A stretch of DNA of 64,000 nucleotides from Hydractinia symbiolongicarpus. Taxonomy: Eukaryota > Cnidaria > Hydrozoa > Anthoathecata > Hydractiniidae. A program made the position numbers and the translations under genes. The DNA is taken from the NCBI RefSeq assembly GCF_029227915.1, contig NC_079882.1:1302001-1366000 (forward strand). Reading direction: 5' to 3'. The notes beneath the pieces were generated by a model. That model ran no database searches and was not told the origin of the DNA. It saw only the letters and a program-made list of their open reading frames with translations. This document shows, in pieces, positions 45,396 through 60,022 of the stretch. Positions within the stretch are counted from its first letter, which is position 1. Each line of letters opens with the position of its first letter.

Positions 45396-46514
45396 TAAAT
45401 GAAGCGCTACCACAGCGACCAGTGTAATCGCTGATTTCCAGCAATCACTTCAAATTATGAAGAATGTTTTTTCTTGGAGTCCAATTGTCTCATTTATCAC
45501 ATTTATCAGGTCACAGTCCAAAGTTAGTTCAATTAAGTCCCACAGTCAATCGTTTCATTGTTAAAAGCTATGCAACCTAGTAAACTCAGAAAAATATCGC
45601 TAAATACATGTTGGCACCAATATGTGACCCAACCGTTGTAACTCAAACGGACTGGCACCGTTAGAAAGTCAATGAATTGTAGTTTTTGAAACTGTCTCTA
45701 TTTCTTCAGCGCGCAATTACGGCTAGGATTGGTCCCACAGTAAAAAATGACTTATTAATCTAAATTTTTAAATGAAGCGCTACCACAGCGCCCAGTGTAA
45801 TGGCTGAGTTTCGGCAATCATTTCAAATTAAGAAGAATGTTATTTCTTGGAGTCCAATTGTCTCACTTTAACATTTATAAGGTCACAGTCCATAATCAGT
45901 TCAATTTAGTCCCATAGTCAATCGTTTCACTGTTAAAAGCGATACAACCTAATAATATGAGAAAAATATTGCTAAATAGATGTTGGTACGAATATGTGAC
46001 GCAACCGTTGTAACTGAAGCGGATTGATACCGCTAGAAAGTCAATGAAATGTAGTTTTTGAAACTATCGCTATTTCTTCAGCGCGCGATAGCGGCTAGGA
46101 TTGGTTCCACAGTAAAAAATGACTTTTTTACCTAAATTTTTAAATGAAGCGCTACTACAGTAACCAGTATAATCGCTGAGTTCCGACAATCGCGTCAAGT
46201 TAAGAAGAATGTTTTTTCCTGGAGTCCAATTTTGTCATTTAATAACATTTATCAGGTCACAGTCCAAAGTTAGTTCAATTAAGTCCCACAGTTAATCGTT
46301 TCACTGGTAAAAGCGATGCAACCTAGTAATATCAGATAAATATCGTTAAATACATGTTGGTACGAATATGTGACCCAACCGTTGTAACTCAAACGGACTG
46401 ACACCGTTAGAAAGTCAATGAAATGTAGTTTCTGAAACTTTCGCTATTTCTTCAGCGCGCGATAACGCCTAGGATTGGTTCCACATTAAAGAATGACTTA
46501 TTTATATAAATTTT
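45396..46514 (+). repeat. 1119-bp trimer higher-order repeat, first copy
   Basis: Covers the right part of 45199, then 45572 (372), 45944 (374) and the left part of 46318 (373). Private marks repeated 1119 bp downstream: AGTAAACTCAG, GGACTGGCACCG, CCCATAGTCAATCG, GCGATACAACC, GCGATAGCGGC and CAGTATAATCGC. Confidence 0.92.
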
Positions 46515-47633
46515 TAAATGAAGCGCTACCACAGCGACCAGTGTAATCGCTGATTTCCAGCAATCACTTCAAATTATGAAGAATGTTTTTTCTTGGAGTC
46601 CAATTGTCTCATTTATCACATTTATCAGGTCACAGTCCAAAGTTAGTTCAATTAAGTCCCACAGTCAATCGTTTCATTGTTAAAAGCTATGCAACCTAGT
46701 AAACTCAGAAAAATATCGCTAAATACATGTTGGCACCAATATGTGACCCAACCGTTGTAACTCAAACGGACTGGCACCGTTAGAAAGTCAATGAATTGTA
46801 GTTTTTGAAACTGTCTCTATTTCTTCAGCGCGCAATTACGGCTAGGATTGGTCCCACAGTAAAAAATGACTTATTAATCTAAATTTTTAAATGAAGCGCT
46901 ACCACAGCGCCCAGTGTAATGGCTGAGTTTCGGCAATCATTTCAAATTAAGAAGAATGTTATTTCTTGGAGTCCAATTGTCTCACTTTAACATTTATAAG
47001 GTCACAGTCCATAATCAGTTCAATTTAGTCCCATAGTCAATCGTTTCACTGTTAAAAGCGATACAACCTAATAATATGAGAAAAATATTGCTAAATAGAT
47101 GTTGGTACGAATATGTGACGCAACCGTTGTAACTGAAGCGGATTGATACCGCTAGAAAGTCAATGAAATGTAGTTTTTGAAACTATCGCTATTTCTTCAG
47201 CGCGCGATAGCGGCTAGGATTGGTTCCACAGTAAAAAATGACTTTTTTACCTAAATTTTTAAATGAAGCGCTACTACAGTAACCAGTATAATCGCTGAGT
47301 TCCGACAATCGCGTCAAGTTAAGAAGAATGTTTTTTCCTGGAGTCCAATTTTGTCATTTAATAACATTTATCAGGTCACAGTCCAAAGTTAGTTCAATTA
47401 AGTCCCACAGTTAATCGTTTCACTGGTAAAAGCGATGCAACCTAGTAATATCAGATAAATATCGTTAAATACATGTTGGTACGAATATGTGACCCAACCG
47501 TTGTAACTCAAACGGACTGACACCGTTAGAAAGTCAATGAAATGTAGTTTCTGAAACTTTCGCTATTTCTTCAGCGCGCGATAACGCCTAGGTTTGGTTC
47601 CACATTAAAGAATGACTTATTTATATAAATTTT
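46515..47633 (+). repeat. 1119-bp trimer higher-order repeat, second copy
   Basis: Units 46691 (372), 47063 (374) and the left part of 47437 (373). Very close to the first copy; one visible change is CTAGGTTTGG (near 47590) for CTAGGATTGG. The next right half (CTACTACAGCACCC) no longer matches, which marks the end. Confidence 0.92.
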
Positions 47634-47719
47634 TAAATGAAGCGCTACTACAGCACCCAGTGTAATCGCTGAGTTCCGGCAATCGCGTCAAATTAAGAAG
47701 AATGTTTTTTCTTGGAGTC

Positions 47720-49583
47720 CAATTGTCTCATTTATCACATTCATCAGGTCACAGTCCAAAGTTAGTTCAATTAAATTCCACAGTCAATCGTTTCATTGTT
47801 AAAAGCTATGCAACCTAGTAATCTCAGAAAAATATCGCTAATTACATGTTGGCACCAATATGTGACCCAACCGTTGTAACTCAAACGGACTGACATCGTT
47901 AGAAAGTCAATGAATTGTAGTTTTTGAAACTGTCTCTATTTCTTCAGCGCGCAATTACGGCTAGGATTGGTCCCACAGTAAAAAATGACTTATCAATCTA
48001 AATTTTTAAATGAAGCGCTACTACAGCACCCAGTGTAATCGCTGAGTTCCGGCAAACATGTCAAATTAAGAAGAATGTTATTTTTTGGAGTCCAATTTTG
48101 TCATTTATCACAATTATCAGGTCACAGTTCAAAGTTAGTTCAATTAAGTCCCACAGTCAATCGTTTTACTGTTAAAAGCGATGCAACCTAGTAATATCAG
48201 ATAAATATCGCTAAATACATGTTGGTACGATTATGTGACCCAACCGTTGTAACTCAAACGGACTGCCACCGTTAGAAAGTCAATGAATTGTAGTTTTTGA
48301 AACTGTCTCTATTTCTTCAGCGCGCAATTACGGCTAGGATTGGTCCCACAGTAACAAATGACTTATTAATCTAAATTTGTAAATGAAGCGCTACTACAGC
48401 ACCCAGTGTAATCGCTGAGTCCCGGCAAACATGTCAAATTAAGAAGAATGTTATTTCTTGGAGTCCAATGTTGTCATTTATCACATTTATCAGGTCACAG
48501 TCCAAAGTTAATTCAATTAAGTCCCACAGTCAATCGCTTCATTGTTAAAAGCGATGCAACCTAGTAATCTCAGAAAAATATCGCTAAATACATGATGGTA
48601 CCAATAGGTGACCCAACCGTTGTAACTGAAACAGACTGACACCGTTAGAAAGTCAATGAAATGTAGTTTTTGAAACTGTCGCTATTTCTTCAGCGCGCGA
48701 TAACGGCTAGGATTGGTTCAACAGTAAAGAATGACTTATTTATCTAAATTTTTAAATGAAGCGTTACAACAGCACACAGTGTAATCGCTGAGTTCCGGCA
48801 ATCGCGTCAAATTAAGAAGAATGTTTTTTTCTTGGAGTCCAATTGTCTCATTTATCACATTCATCAGGTCACAGTCCAAAGTTAGTTCAATTAAGTCCCA
48901 CAGTCAATCGTTTCATTGTTAAAAGCTATGCAACCTGGTATTTCAGAAAAATATCGCTAAATACATGTTGGTTCCAATATGTGACCCAACCGTTGAAACT
49001 CAAACGGACTGACACCGTTAGAAAGTCAATGAAATGTAGTTTTTGAAACTGTCGCTATTTCTTCAGCGCGCAATTACGGCTAGGATTGGTCCCACAGTAA
49101 AAAATGACTTATTAATCTAAATTTTTAAATGAAGCGCTACCACAGCGCCCAGAGTAATGGCTGAGTTTCGGCAATCATTTCAAATTAAGAAGAATGTTAT
49201 TTCTTGGAGTCCAATTGTCTCACTTTAACATTTATAAGGTGACAGTCCATAATCAGTTCAATTTTGTCCCACAGTCAATCGTTTCACTGTTAAAAGCGAT
49301 GCAACCTAATAATATGAGAAAAATATTGCTAAATAGAATTTGGTACGAATATGTGACGCAACCGTTGTAACTGAAGCGGATTGATACCGTTATAAAGTCA
49401 ATGAAATGTAGTTTTTGAAACTATCGCTATTTCTTCAGCGCGCGATAACAGCTAGGATTGGTTCCACAGTAAAAAATGACTTTTTTACCTAAATTTTTAA
49501 ATGAAGCGCTACTACAGTACCCAGTGTAATCGCTGAGTTCCGGCAATCGCGTCAAATTAAGAAGAATGTTTTTTCTTGGAGTC
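47720..49583 (+). repeat. 1864-bp higher-order repeat, first copy
   Basis: Five units: 47810 (373), 48183 (373), 48556 (374), 48930 (371), 49301 (373). Marks: AATTCCACAGTC, CGCTAATTACATG, GACATCGTTAG, ACTTATCAATC, GACTGCCACCG, GTAACAAATGAC, CATGATGGTACCAATAGG, GCGTTACAACAG, GTTTTTTTCTTG and AGTATTTCAG (2 bp lost in 48930). A 67-codon frame at 48843-49046 (TTG start) crosses a unit joint and is incidental. Confidence 0.91.
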
Positions 49584-51447
49584 CAATTGTCTCATTTATC
49601 ACATTCATCAAGTCACAGTCCAAAGTTAGTTCAATTAAATTCCACAGTCAATCGTTTCATTGTTAAAAGCTATGCAACCTAGTAATCTCAGAAAAATATC
49701 GCTAATTACATGTTGGCACCAATATGTGACCCAACCGTTGTAACTCAAACGGACTGACATCGTTAGAAAGTCAATGAATTGTAGTTTTTGAAACTGTCTC
49801 TATTTCTTCAGCGCGCAATTACGGCTAGGATTGGTCCCACAGTAAAAAATGACTTATCAATCTAAATTTTTAAATGAAGCGCTACTACAGCACCCAGTGT
49901 AATCGCTGAGTTCCGGCAAACATGTCAAATTAAGAAGAATGTTATTTTTTGGAGTCCAATTTTGTCATTTATCACATTTATCAGGTCACAGTTCAAAGTT
50001 AGTTCATTTAAGTCCCACAGTCAATCGTTTTACTGTTAAAAGCGATGCAACCTAGTAATATCAGATAAATATCGCTAAATACATGTTGGTACGAATATGT
50101 GACCCAACCGTTGTAACTCAAACGGACTGCCACCGTTAGAAAGTCAATGAATTGTAGTTTTTGAAACTGTCTCTATTTCTTCAGCGCGCAATTACGGCTA
50201 GGATTGGTCCCACAGTAACAAATGACTTATTAATCTAAATTTGTAAATGAAGCGCTACTACAGCACCCAGTGTAATCGCTGAGTCCCGGCAAACATGTCA
50301 AATTAAGAAGAATGTTATTTCTTGGAGTCCAATGTTGTCATTTATCACATTTATCAGGTCACAGTCCAAAGTTAATTCAATTAAGTCCCACAGTCAATCG
50401 CTTCATTGTTAAAAGCGATGCAACCTGGTAATCTCAGAAAAATATCGCTAAATACATGATGGTACCAATAGGTGACCCAACCGTTGTAACTCAAACAGAC
50501 TGACACCGTTAGAAAGTCAATGAAATGTAGTTTTTGAAACTGTCGCTATTTCTTCAGCGCGCGATAACGGCTAGGATTGGTTCCACAGTAAAGAATGACT
50601 TATTTATCTAAATTTTTAAATGAAGCGTTACAACAGCACACAGTGTAATCGCTGAGTTCCGGCAATCGCGTCAAATTAAGAAGAATGTTTTTTTCTTGTA
50701 GTCCAATTGTCTCATTTATCACATTCATCAGGTCACAGTCCAAAGTTAGTTCAATTAAGTCCCACAGTCAATCGTTTCATTGTTAAAAGCTATGCAACCT
50801 AGTATTTCAGAAAAATATCGCTAAATACATGTTGGTTCCAATATGTGACCCAACCGTTGAAACTCAAACGGACTGACACCGTTAGAAAGTCAATGAAATG
50901 TAGTTTTTGAAACTGTCGCTATTTCTTCAGCACGCAATTACGGCTAGGATTGGTCCCACAGTAAAAAATGACTTATTAATCTAAATTTTTAAATGAAGCG
51001 CTACCACAGCGCCCAGAGTAATGGCTGAGTTTCGGCAATCATTTCAAATTAAGAAGAATGTTATTTCTTGGAGTCCAATTGTCTCACTTTAACATTTATA
51101 AGGTGACAGTCCATAATCAGTTCAATTTTGTCCCACAGTCAATCGTTTCACTGTTAAAAGCGATGCAACCTAATAATATGAGAAAAATATTGCTAAATAG
51201 AATTTGGTACGAATATGTGACGCAACCGTTGTAACTGAAGCGGATTGATACCGTTATAAAGTCAATGAAATGTAGTTTTTGAAACTATCGCTATTTCTTC
51301 AGCGCGCGATAACAGCTAGGATTGGTTCCACAGTAAAAAATGACTTTTTTACCTAAATTTTTAAATGAAGCGCTACTACAGTACCCAGTGTAATCGCTGA
51401 GTTCCGGCAATCGCGTCAAATTAAGAAGAATGTTTTTTCTTGGAGTC
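49584..51447 (+). repeat. 1864-bp higher-order repeat, second copy
   Basis: Units 49674 (373), 50047 (373), 50420 (374), 50794 (371), 51165 (374). All marks of the first copy return. Differences seen include AGTTCATTTAAG (near 50000) for AGTTCAATTAAG, ACCTGGTAATCTC (50424) for ACCTAGTAATCTC, and CAGCACGCAATT (near 50930) for CAGCGCGCAATT. Confidence 0.91.
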
Positions 51448-54010
51448 CAATTTTTTCATTTAATTACATTTATCAGGTCACAGTCCAAAGTTAATTCAAT
51501 TAAGTCCCACAGTTAATCGTTTCACTCGTAAAAGCGATGCAACCTAGTAATATCAGATAAATATCGCTAAATACATGTTGACACCAATATGTGACCCAAC
51601 CGTTGTAACTCAAACGGACTGACACCGTTAGAAAGTCAATGAAATGTAGTTTTTGAAACTGTCGCTATTTCTTCAGCGCGCAATTACGGCTAGGATTGGT
51701 TCCACATTAAAGAATGACTTAATTATATAAATTTTTAAATGAAGCGCTACTACAGCACCCAGTGTAATCGCTGAGTTCTGGCAAACATGTCAAATTAACA
51801 AGAATGTTATTTCTTGGAGTCCACTTTTGTCATTTATCACATTTATCAGGTCAAAGTCCAAAGTTAGTTCAATTAAGTCCCACAGTCAATCGTTTCACTG
51901 TTAAAAGCGATGCAACCTAGTAATATCAGATAAATATCGCTAAATACATATTGGAACGAACATGTGACCCAACCGTTGTAACTCAAACGGACTGACACCG
52001 TTAGAAAGTCATGAAATGTAGTTTTTGAAACTGTCGCTATTTCTTCAGCGCGCGATAACGGATAGGAATGGTCCCACAGTAAAGAACGATTTATTTATCT
52101 AAATTTTTAAATGAAGCACTACCATAGCGCCCAGTGTAATCGCAGAGTTCCGGCAATCGCGTCAAATTAAGAAGAATGTTTTTTCTTGGAGTCCAATTGT
52201 CTCATTTATCACATTCATCAGGTCACAGTCCAAAGTTAGTTTAATTAAGTCCCACAGTCAATCGTTTCATTGTTAAAAGCTATGCAACCTAGTAATCTCA
52301 GAAAAATATCGCTAAATACATGTTGACACCAATATGTGACCCAACCGTTTAAACTCAAACGGACTGACGCCGTTAGAAAGTCAATGAAATGTAGTTTTTA
52401 AAACTGTCGCTATTTCTTCAGCGCGCAATTACGGCTAGGATTGGTCCCACAGTAAAAAATGACTTTTTTACCTAAATTTTTAAATGAAGCGCTACTACAG
52501 TACCCAGTGTAATCGCTGGGTTCCGGCAATCGCGTCAAATTAAGAAGAATGTTATTTCTTGGAGTCCAATTGTCTCACTTTAACATTTATAAGGTCACAG
52601 TCCATAATCAGTTCAATTTAGTCCCACAGTCAATCGTTTCACTGTTAAAAGCGATGCAACCTAATAATATGTGAAAAATATTGCTAAATAGAATTTGGTA
52701 CGAATATGTGACGCAACCGTTGTAACTGAAGCGGATTGATACCGTTAGAAAGTCAATGAAATGTAGTTTTTGAAACTATCGCTATTTCTTCAGCGCGCGA
52801 TAACGGCTAGGATTGGTTCCACAGTAAAAAATGACTTTTTTACCTAAATTTTTAAATGAAGCGCTACTACAGTACCCAGTGTAATCGCTGAGTGCCGGCA
52901 ATCGCGTCAAATTAAGAAGAATGTTTTTTCTTGGAGTCCAATTTTGTCATTTAATTACATTTATCAGGTCACAGTCCAAAGTTAGTTCAATTAAGTCCCA
53001 CAGTTAATCGTTTCACTCGTAAAAGCGATGCAACCTAGTAATATCAGATAAATATCGCTAAATACATGTTGACACCAATATGTGACCCAACCGTTGTAAC
53101 TCAAACGGACTGACACCGTTAGAAAGTCAATGAATTGTAGTTTTTGAAACTGTCTCTATTTCTTCAGCGCGCGATAACAGCTAGGATTGGTTCCACAGTA
53201 AAAAATGACTTTTTTACCTAAATTTTTAAATGAAGCGCTACTACAGTACCCAGTGTAATCGCTGAGTTCCGGCAATCGCGTCAAATTAAGAAGAATGTTT
53301 TTTCTTGGAGTCCAATTTTGTCATTTAATTACATTTATCAGGTCACAGTCCAAATTTAGTTCAATTAAGTCCCACAGTTAATCGTTTCACTCGTAAAAGC
53401 GATGCAACCTAGTAATATCAGATAAATATCGCTAAATACATGTTGACACCAATATGTGACCCAACCGTTGTAACTCAAACGGACTGACACCGTTAGAAAG
53501 TCAATGAAATGTAGTTTTTGAAACTGTCGCTATTTCTTCAGCGCGCAATTACGGCTAGGATTGGTTCCACATTAAAGAATGACATAATTATATAAATTTT
53601 TAAATGAAGCGCTACTACAGCACCCAGTGTAATCGCTGAGTTCTGGCAAACATGTCAAATTAACAAGAATGTTATTTCTTGGAGTCCACTTTTGTCATTT
53701 ATCACATTTATCAGGTCACAGTCCAAAGTTAGTTCAATTAAGTCCCACAGTCAATCGTTTCACTGTTAAAAGCGATGCAACCTAGTAATATCAGATAAAT
53801 ATCGCTAAATACATGTTGGTACGAACATGTGACCCAACCGTTGTAACTTAAACGGACTGACACCGTTAGAAAGTCATGAAATGTAGTTTTTGAAACTGTC
53901 GCTATTTCTTCAGCGCGCGATAACGGATAGGAATGGTCCCACAGTAAAGAACGATTTATTTATCTAAATTTTTAAATGAAGCACTACCATAGCGCCCAGT
54001 GTAATCGCTG
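51448..54010 (+). repeat. 1865-bp-offset repeats in the right domain
   Basis: Starts: 51539 (373), 51912 (372), 52284 (372), 52656 (374), 53030 (374), 53404 (373), 53777 (372). Units 51539 and 51912 match 53404 and 53777 (offset 1865): TTGACACCAATATG, CCACATTAAAG, TTATATAAAT, GAGTTCTGGC, GGAGTCCACTTTTG, GAACATGTGACC and the one-base loss in AAAGTCATGAAATG. Unit 53030 looks like a fusion of an A-like left half with a C-like right half. Confidence 0.86.
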
Positions 54011-57000
54011 ATTTCCGGCAATCGCGTCAAATTAAGAAGAATGTTTTTTCTTGGAGTCCAATTGTCTCATTTATCACATTTATCAGGTCACAGTCCAAAG
54101 TTAATTCAATTAAGTCCCACAGTCAATCGCTTCATTGTTAAAAGCGATGCAACCTAGTAATCTCAGAAAAATATCGCTAAATACATGATGGTACCAATAG
54201 GTGACCCAACCGTTGTAACTCAAACAGACTGACACGGTTAGAAAGTCATTGAAATGTAGTTTTTGAAACTGTCGCTATTTCTTCAGCGCGCGATAACGGC
54301 TAGGATTGGTTCCACAGTAAAGAATGACTTATTTATCTAAATTTTTAAATGAAGCGTTACAACAGCACCCAGTGTAATCGCAGAGTTCCGGCAATCGCGT
54401 CAAATTAAGAAGAATGTTTTTTCTTGGAGTCCAATTGTCTCATTTATCACATTCATCAGGTCACAGTCCAAAGTTAGTTCAATTAAGTCCCACAGTCAAT
54501 CGTTTCATTGTTAAAAGCTATGCAACCTAGTAATCTTAGAAAAATATCGCTAAATACATGTTGACACCAATATGTGACCCAACCGTTTAAACTCAAACGG
54601 ACTGACGCCGTTAGAAAGTCAATGAAATGTAGTTTTTAAAACTGTCGCTATTTCTTCAGCGCGCAATTACGGCTAGGATTGGTCCCACAGTAAAAAATGA
54701 CTTTTTTACCTAAATTTTTAAATGAAGCGCTACTACAGTAGCCAGTGTAATCGCTGGGTTCCGGCAATCGCGTCAAATTAAGAAGAATGTTATTTCTTGG
54801 AGTCCAATTGTCTCACTTTAACATTTATAAGGTCACAGTCCATAATCAGTTCAATTTAGTTCCACAGTCAATCGTTTCACTGTTAAAAGCGATGCAACCT
54901 AATAATATGAGAAAAATATTGCTAAATAGAATTTGGTACGAATATGTGACGCAACCGTTGTAACTGAAGCGGATTGATACCGTTAGAAAGTCAATGAAAT
55001 GTAGTTTTTGAAACTATCGCTATTTCTTCAGCGCGCGATAACGGCTAGGATTGGTTCCACAGTAAAAAATGACTTTTTTACCTAAATTTTTAAATGAAGC
55101 GCTACTACAGTACCCAGTGTAATCGCTGAGTGCCGGCAATCGCGTCAAATTAAGAAGAATGTTTTTTCTTGGAGTCCAATTTTGTCATTTAATTACATTT
55201 ATCAGGTCACAGTCCAAAGTTAGTTCAATTAAGTCCCACAGTTAATCGTTTCACTCGTAAAAACGATGCAACCTAGTAATATCAGATAAATATCGCTAAA
55301 TACATGTTGACACCAATATGTGACCCAACCGTTGTAACTCAAACGGACTGACACCGTTAGAAAGTCAATGAATTGTAGTTTTTGAAACTGTCTCTATTTC
55401 TTCAGCGCGCAATTACGGCTGTGATTGGTCCCACAGTAAAAAATGACTTATTAATCTAAATTTTTAAATGAAGCGCTACCACAGCGCCCAGTGTAATGGC
55501 TGAGTTTCGGCAATCATTTCAAATTAAGAAGAATGTTATTTCTTGGAGTCCAATTGTCTCACTTTAACATTTATAAAGTCACAGTCCATAATCAGTTCAA
55601 TTTAGTCCCACAGTCAATCGTTTCACTGTTAAAAGCGATGCAACCTAATAATATGAGAAAAATATTGCTAAATAGATGTTGGTACGAATATGTGACGCAA
55701 CCGTTGTAACTGAAGCGGATTGATACCGTTAGAAAGTCAATGGAATGTAGTTTTTGAAACTATCACTATTTCTTCAGCGCGCGATAACGGCTAGGATTGG
55801 TTCCACAGTAAAAAATGACTTTTTTACCTAAATTTTTAAATGAAGCGCTACTACAGTAACCAGTGTAATCGCTGAGTTCCGGCAATCGCGTCAAGTTAAG
55901 AAGAATGTTTTTTCCTGGAGTCCAATTTTGTCATTTAATTACATTTATCAGATCACAGTCCAAAGTTAGTTCAATTAAGTCCCACAGTTAATCGTTTCAC
56001 TGGTAAAAGCGATGCAACCTAGTAATATCAGATAAATATCGTTAAATACATGTTGGTACGAATATGTGACCCAACCGTTGTAACTCAAACGGACTGACAC
56101 CGTTAGAAAGTCAATGAAATGTAGTTTCTGAAACTGTCGCTATTTCTTCAGCGCGCGGTAACGCCTAGGATTGGTTCCACATTAAAGAATGATTTAATTA
56201 TATAAATTTTTAAATGAAGCGCTACTACAGCACCCAGTGTAATCGCTGAGTTCTGGCAAACATGTCAAATTAAGAAGAATGTTATTTCTTGGAGTCCACT
56301 TTTGTCATTTATCACATTTATCAGGTCACAGTCCAAAGTTAGTTCAATTAAGTCCCACAGTCAATCGTTTCATTGTTAAAAGCTATGCAACCTAGTAATC
56401 TCAGAAAAATATCGCTAAATACATGTTGGTACGAATATGTGACCCAACCGTTTAAACTCAAACGGACTGACGCCGTTAGAAAGTCAATGAAATGTAGTTT
56501 TTAAAACTGTCGCTATTTCTTCAGCGCGCAATTACGGCTAGGGTTGGTCCCACAGTAAAAAATGACTTTTTTACCTAAATTTTTAAATGAAGCGCTACTA
56601 CAGTACCCAGTGTAATCGCTGGGTTCCGGCAATCGCGTCAAATTAAGAAGAATGTTATTTCTTGGAGTCCAATTGTCTCACTTTAACATTTATAAGGTCA
56701 CAGTCCATAATCAGTTCAATTTAGTCCAACAGTCAATCGTTTCACTGTTAAAAGCGATGCAACCTAATAATATGAGAAAAATATTGCTAAATAGAATTTG
56801 GTACGAATATGTGACGCAACCGTTGTAACTGAAGCGGATTGATACCGTTAGAAAGTCAATGAAATGTAGTTTTTGAAACTATCGCTATTTCTTCAGCGCG
56901 CGATAACGGCTAGGATTGGTTCCACAGTAAAAAATGACTTTTTTACCTAAATTTTTAAATGAAGCGCTACTACAGTACCCAGTGTAATCGCTGAGTGCCG

Positions 57001-57784
57001 GCAATCGCGTCAAATTAAGAAGAATGTTTTTTCTTGGAGTCCAATTTTGTCATTTAATTACATTTATCAGGTCACAGTCCAAAGTTAGTTCAATTAAGTC
57101 CCACAGTCAATCGTTTCACTCGTAAAAGCGATGCAACCTAGTAATATCAGATAAATATCGCTAAATACATGTTGACACCAATATGTGACCCAACCGTTGT
57201 AACTCAAACGGACTGACACCGTTAGAAAGTCAATGAATTGTAGTTTTTGAAACTGTCTCTATTTCTTCAGCGCGCAATTACGGCTAGGATTGGTCCCACA
57301 GTAAAAAATGACTTATTAATCTAAATTTTTAAATGAAGCGCTACCACAGCGCCCAGTTTAATGGCTGAGTTTCGGCAATCATTTCAAATTAAGAAGAATG
57401 TTATTTCTTGGAGTCCAATTGTCTCACTTTAACATTTATAAAGTCACAGTCCATAATCAGTTCAATTTAGTCCCACAGTCAATCGTTTCACTGTTAAAAG
57501 CGATGCAACCTAATAATATGAGAAAAATATTGCTAAATAGATGTTGGTACGAATATGTGACGCAACCGTTGTAACTGAAGCGGATTGATACCGTTAGAAA
57601 GTCAATGGAATTTAGTTTTTGAAACTATCACTATTTCTTCAGCGCGCGATAACGGCTAGGATTGGTTCCACAGTAAAAAATGACTTTTTTACCTAAATTT
57701 TTAAATGAAGCGCTACTACAGTAACCAGTGTAATCGCTGAGTTCCGGCAATCGCGTCAAGTTAAGAAGAATGTTTTTTCCTGGA
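54011..57784 (+). repeat. Interleaved trimer-type units
   Basis: Starts: 54149 (373), 54522 (372), 54894 (374), 55268 (372), 55640 (374), 56014 (373), 56387 (372), 56759 (374), 57133 (372), 57505 (374). Units 52284/52656 match 54522/54894 at 2238 bp and 56387/56759 at a further 1865 bp (ACCGTTTAAACTC, GACGCCG, CGCTGGGTTCCGG, GAGTGCCGGC). TAGAATTTGG and TAGATGTTGG forms of C alternate (54894, 55640, 56759, 57505), the beginning of the hexamer seen next. Confidence 0.86.
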
Positions 57785-60022
57785 GTCCAATTTTGTCATT
57801 TAATTACATTTATCAGATCACAGTCCAAAGTTAATTCAATTAAGTCCCACAGTCAATCGCTTCATTGTTAAAAGCGATGCAACCTAGTAATCTCAGAAAA
57901 ATATCGTTAAATACATGATGGTACCAATAGGTGACCCAACCGTTGTAACTCAAACAGACTGACACGGTTAGAAAGTCATTGAAATGTAGTTTTTGAAACT
58001 GTCGCTATTTCTTCAGCGCGCGATAACGGCTAGGATTGGTTCCACAGTAAAGAATGACTTATTTATCTAAATTTTTAAATGAAGCGTTACAACAGCACCC
58101 AGTGTAATCGCAGAGTTCCGGCAATCGCGTCAAATTAAGAAGAATGTTTTTACTTGGAGTCCAATTGTCTCATTTATCACATTCATCAGGTCACAGTCCA
58201 AAGTTAGTTCAATTAAGTCCCACAGTCAATCGTTTCATTGTTAAAAGCTATGCAACCTAGTAATCTCAGAAAAATATCGCTAAATACATGTTGACACCAA
58301 TATGTGACCCAACCGTTTAAACTCAAACGGACTGACGCCGTTAGAAAGTCAATGAAATGTAGTTTTTAAAACTGTCGCTATTTCTTCAGCGCGCAATTAC
58401 GGCTAGGATTGGTCCCACAGTAAAAAATGACTTATTAATCTAAATTTTTAAATGAAGCGCTACCACAGCGCCCAGTGTAATGGCTGAGTTTCGGCAATCA
58501 TTTCAAATTAAGAAGAATGTTATTTCTTGGAGTCCAATTGTCTCACTTTAACATTTATAAAGTCACAGTCCATAATCAGTTCAATTTAGTCCCACAGTCA
58601 ATCGTTTCACTGTTAAAAGCGATGCAACCTAATAATATGAGAAAAATATTGCTAAATAGATGTTGGTACGAATATGTGACGCAACCGTTGTAACTGAAGC
58701 GGATTGATACCGTTAGAAAGTCAATGGAATGTAGTTTTTGAAACTATCACTATTTCTTCAGCGCGCGATAACGGCTAGGATTGGTTTCACAGTAAAAAAT
58801 GACTTTTTTACCTAAATTTTTAAATGAAGCGCTACTACAGTAACCAGTGTAATCGCTGAGTTCCGGCAATCGCGTCAAGTTAAGAAGAATGTTTTTTCCT
58901 GGAGTCCAATTTTGTCATTTAATTACATTTATCAGATCACAGTCCAAAGTTAGTTCAATTAAGTCCCACAGTTAATCGTTTCACTGGTAAAAGCGATGCA
59001 ACCTAGTAATATCAGATAAATATCGTTAAATACATGTTGGTACGAATATGTGACCCAACCGTTGTAACTCAAACGGACTGATACCGTTAGAAAGTCAATG
59101 AAATGTAGTTTCTGAAACTGTCGCTATTTCTTCAGCGCGCGGTAACGCCTAGGATTGGTTCCACATTAAAGAATGATTTAATTATATAAATTTTTAAATG
59201 AAGCGCTACTACAGCACCCAGTGTAATCGCTGAGTTCTGGCAAACATGTCAAATTAAGAAGAATGTTATTTCTTGGAGTCCACTTTTGTCATTTATCACA
59301 TTTATCAGGTCACAGTCCAAAGTTAGTTCAATTAAGTCCCACAGTCAATCGTTTCATTGTTAAAAGCTATGCAACCTAGTAATCTCAGAAAAATATCGCT
59401 AAATACATGTTGACACCAATATGTGACCCAACCGTTTAAACTCAAACGGACTGACGCCGTTAGAAAGTCAATGAAATGTAGTTTTTAAAACTGTCGCTAT
59501 TTCTTCAGCGCGCAATTACGGCTAGGGTTGGTCCCACAGTAAAAAATGACTTTTTTACCTAAATTTTTAAATGAAGCGCTACTACAGTACCCAGTGTAAT
59601 CGCTGGGTTCCGGCAATCGCGTCAAATTAAGAAGAATGTTATTTCTTGGAGTCCAATTGTCTCACTTTAACATTTATAAGGTCACAGTCCATAATCAGTT
59701 CAATTTAGTCCCACAGTCAATCGTTTCACTGTTAAAAGCGATGCAACCTAATAATATGAGAAAAATATTGCTAAATAGAATTTGGTACGAATATGTGACG
59801 CAACCGTTGTAACTGAAGCGGATTGATACCGTTAGAAAGTCAATGAAATGTAGTTTTTGAAACTATCGCTATTTCTTCAGCGCGCGATAACGGCTAGGAT
59901 TGGTTCCACAGTAAAGAATGACTTTTTTACCTAAATTTTTAAATGAAGCGCTACTACAGTACCCAGTGTAATCGCTGAGTGCCGGCAATCGCGTCAAATT
60001 AAGAAGAATGTTTTTTCTTGGA
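57785..60022 (+). repeat. 2238-bp hexamer higher-order repeat, first copy
   Basis: Units 57879 (373), 58252 (372), 58624 (374), 58998 (373), 59371 (372), 59743 (374): two A-B-C trimers. The trimers differ from each other (57879 has GATGGTACCAATAGG and ACACGGTTAG, 58998 has TAGTTTCTGAAAC and GCGGTAACGCC; C unit 58624 is of the TAGATG form, 59743 of the TAGAATTTGG form), so the true period is six units. Confidence 0.93.

Noticed and set aside
48843-49046. 67-codon frame
   Set aside because: TTG start; it exists only because unit 48930 lost 2 bp (TATTTCAG), and spans a unit boundary.
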